A DNA stretch of 5,631 nt from Caenibius sp964466155 (GTDB lineage Bacteria; Pseudomonadota; Alphaproteobacteria; Sphingomonadales; Sphingomonadaceae), in the NCBI GenBank assembly GCA_964466155.1, contig CAYXMY010000146.1, positions 1 through 5,631 on the forward strand, given 5' to 3'. A model generated the notes under the pieces. It had not been told where the DNA came from. It saw nothing but the letters and a program-made list of their open reading frames with translations, and made no database searches. This document shows, piece after piece, positions 4,133 through 5,631 of this stretch (position 1 is its first letter; every line of letters starts with the position of its first letter). The position numbers were made by a program, and so were the translations under genes.

Positions 4133-5631
4133 CTCCCTGTGCCGGGCCGCCTGCCCGAATGTGGAAAGTTTCCGCGCGTTTTCAGGCAGCGCGATATCCC
4201 CGCGGGCAGCGCGTTCCTGCAAGTAGCGGAATGTCTGGATCGTCTGGGCATAGAGATGCTCGCCGCTGCGGATCGCTTCCGCATCGGCGGAGGCTCCCAG
4301 CGGCTGCAACGCGACATCGTAATCGAGCGCGAAGAAGAGGGGGAAGCTGTACCGCTCCTCCGGCACCTTGCGCACGCGATGCGACGTGGCGACGAACGCC
4401 CCGTTCGACCAGAATTCCAGCATGTCGCCGATATTCACCACCAGCGCGCCGGGAACCGGCGGGGCATCTATCCATTCCCCCGCCTGATTCATCACTTCCA
4501 GCCCCGGCCCGGTTGCCAGCAGCAGCGTAAAGCATTCATAATCGGTATGCGCCCCAATGCCGGGCGCGTCCTCTATCCCGGGCTGGAACGGATAATGCAG
4601 CAGCCGGAGTTGGCTCGGCGGTTCCTGCACCATCGCGTCGAGGCTGTCCGCCGGTTGCCCCAAGGCCAGCGCGAAACCGTGCAGGAGCCGCTGCCCCACG
4701 GCGAAGGCCGCCGCATAGTATCCCATCACGTCTTCGCGGAAGCCCGCAAGCGCAGGCCACTGGTTCGGCCCCAGCATGGGATGACCTTCGGGGAATTGCG
4801 CGGCAGACAGATCGAGCGCGAGATCGAATGCCTCCTTGCGGTCGCGCATGTTCGCGCCCAGCACTTCCTCGCCTTCCGGCACGTAACCGCGATGATTGCG
4901 CGAATTACCGATGTAGCTTTGCAACTTGGTTTCCACCGGCTCATCGAAAAACTGCCTGGCCGCGCGCTGAACCCGTTCGATCACCGCGGGTGCGATGCCG
5001 TGCCCGGTGACATGGAAGAAGCCGACATCGGCCGCCGCCTGCCGCAATCGTTCGATCACGGCCCGTTCGGCCACAGGATCAGCTCCACCGAGCGCGGCGA
5101 TATCCACCACCGGCACTTCGCGGAACGGTTCGTTCTCAGTAGGCCGGGCAGCCTGCACCGCCACTGCCGGAGGAGGCCCGCGATATCCGGCATTCCAAGT
5201 GCCGCACAGATCGGCCGGTTGCAGAACGCGTGTGAACGTCCGTCCTTCGGCATCAATGTCCGCCACGGACAGGCAATCGTTTTCCAGATTGGCATCGGCG
5301 CCCATCACCAGTGCGCCTTCGCGCCATGGCAGGCTCGAACGGTCGATCCGCCATCCTTCGGGCGTCACCCGCCCGAGAGCGATCTCGCAATCGAGCAAGG
5401 CCCGGGCCGCCGCCAGATCGGTGTTTTCGATCATCGCCGCCAGATCGGCATTGCGTTCGACCGGCAGCGTCCGCGCGCGGGCATAGCCAAAGCGGGAACC
5501 ATAACGCACGACGATCACCAGACAGCCGTCCCCCGCCGAAACGAAGCGCGCGCCCATACTGTGGCAACCGCCCACGAATGCGCCGCGCTGCCAATATTCG
5601 ATATAATCGGCTTCGACCCCATGTTCGATCA
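4121..5631 (-). CDS. 2-oxoglutarate/Fe(II) oxygenase, IPNS-like, with an extra N-terminal region (5' end outside window)
   Basis: The frame is open to the right edge, giving 502 visible residues: 484 from a GTG at 5575 plus 18 upstream codons that read as normal protein. Numbering from that GTG, the oxygenase part starts near V154 (VPVVDIAAL), with the N-terminal DIOX_N domain including G185-F-F-H-V-T-G-H-G and S225-R-N-H-R-G-Y-V-P. The catalytic 2OG-FeII_Oxy domain shows the iron ligands H343, D345 (G-A-H-T-D-Y) and H399 (T-S-H-R), and the 2-oxoglutarate binders R408 and S410 (R-Y-S-F-P). All key residues are present, so it should be active in the cytoplasm, coupling 2-oxoglutarate decarboxylation to substrate oxidation. 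Residues before about 135 match no family I recognise and are joined by a proline/alanine-rich linker. Substrate unknown; the importer downstream suggests a transported compound. Confidence 0.88.
   Translation of the reverse strand, partial: IEHGVEADYIEYWQRGAFVGGCHSMGARFVSAGDGCLVIVVRYGSRFGYARARTLPVERNADLAAMIENTDLAAARALLDCEIALGRVTPEGWRIDRSSLPWREGALVMGADANLENDCLSVADIDAEGRTFTRVLQPADLCGTWNAGYRGPPPAVAVQAARPTENEPFREVPVVDIAALGGADPVAERAVIERLRQAAADVGFFHVTGHGIAPAVIERVQRAARQFFDEPVETKLQSYIGNSRNHRGYVPEGEEVLGANMRDRKEAFDLALDLSAAQFPEGHPMLGPNQWPALAGFREDVMGYYAAAFAVGQRLLHGFALALGQPADSLDAMVQEPPSQLRLLHYPFQPGIEDAPGIGAHTDYECFTLLLATGPGLEVMNQAGEWIDAPPVPGALVVNIGDMLEFWSNGAFVATSHRVRKVPEERYSFPLFFALDYDVALQPLGASADAEAIRSGEHLYAQTIQTFRYLQERAARGDIALPENARKLSTFGQAARHREAAE

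Noticed and set aside
5573..5575. GTG at 5575 as the true start of the oxygenase
   Set aside because: No ribosome site precedes it, and the frame continues upstream with plausible codons (I-E-H-G-V-E-A-D-Y-I-E-Y-W) to the window edge. The real start probably lies outside.

Overview
The window is GC-rich, alphaproteobacterial-looking DNA. A TorF-type porin, GC-ending codons and GTG starts suggest a sphingomonad such as Sphingomonas, Novosphingobium or Sphingobium, but the genus is a guess. All six genes lie on the minus strand, so transcription runs from right to left. The window is almost fully coding: the longest gene-free stretch is about 120 bases, and I see no RNA genes, insertion sequences, CRISPR arrays or attachment sites.

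In the order of transcription the layout is: (1) 4121-5631, an isopenicillin-N-synthase-like 2-oxoglutarate/Fe(II) oxygenase with an unrecognised N-terminal region of about 150 residues, running off the right edge; (2) 3056-4078, a LysR-type regulator; (3) 1814-2962, a lipoprotein substrate-binding protein of an ABC importer, resembling the family found next to urea carboxylase (now often guanidine carboxylase) genes; (4) 928-1692, a TorF-family outer-membrane porin; (5) 64-879, the ABC permease; (6) 1-67, the start of the ABC ATPase, overlapping the permease stop by four bases and running off the left edge.

Together genes 3-6 look like an import route for a small, probably nitrogen-containing solute: porin in the outer membrane, anchored binding protein in the periplasm, permease and ATPase at the inner membrane. 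The oxygenase upstream could act on the imported compound. The LysR regulator probably controls the importer from a palindromic T-N11-A site at 3042-3062, which overlaps its own stop codon. The substrate cannot be read from the sequence; urea, guanidine or a substituted guanidine are the leading guesses, from family resemblance of the binding protein.

Non-coding signals include that LysR box, a leader hairpin that would pair with the ribosome binding site of the binding-protein gene, two hairpins just after that gene's stop codon, and a terminator-like hairpin over the oxygenase stop codon. No guanidine riboswitch was recognised. The most unusual points are the porin between binding protein and permease, the fused N-terminal region of the oxygenase, and the dense regulatory stretch at 2963-3062.
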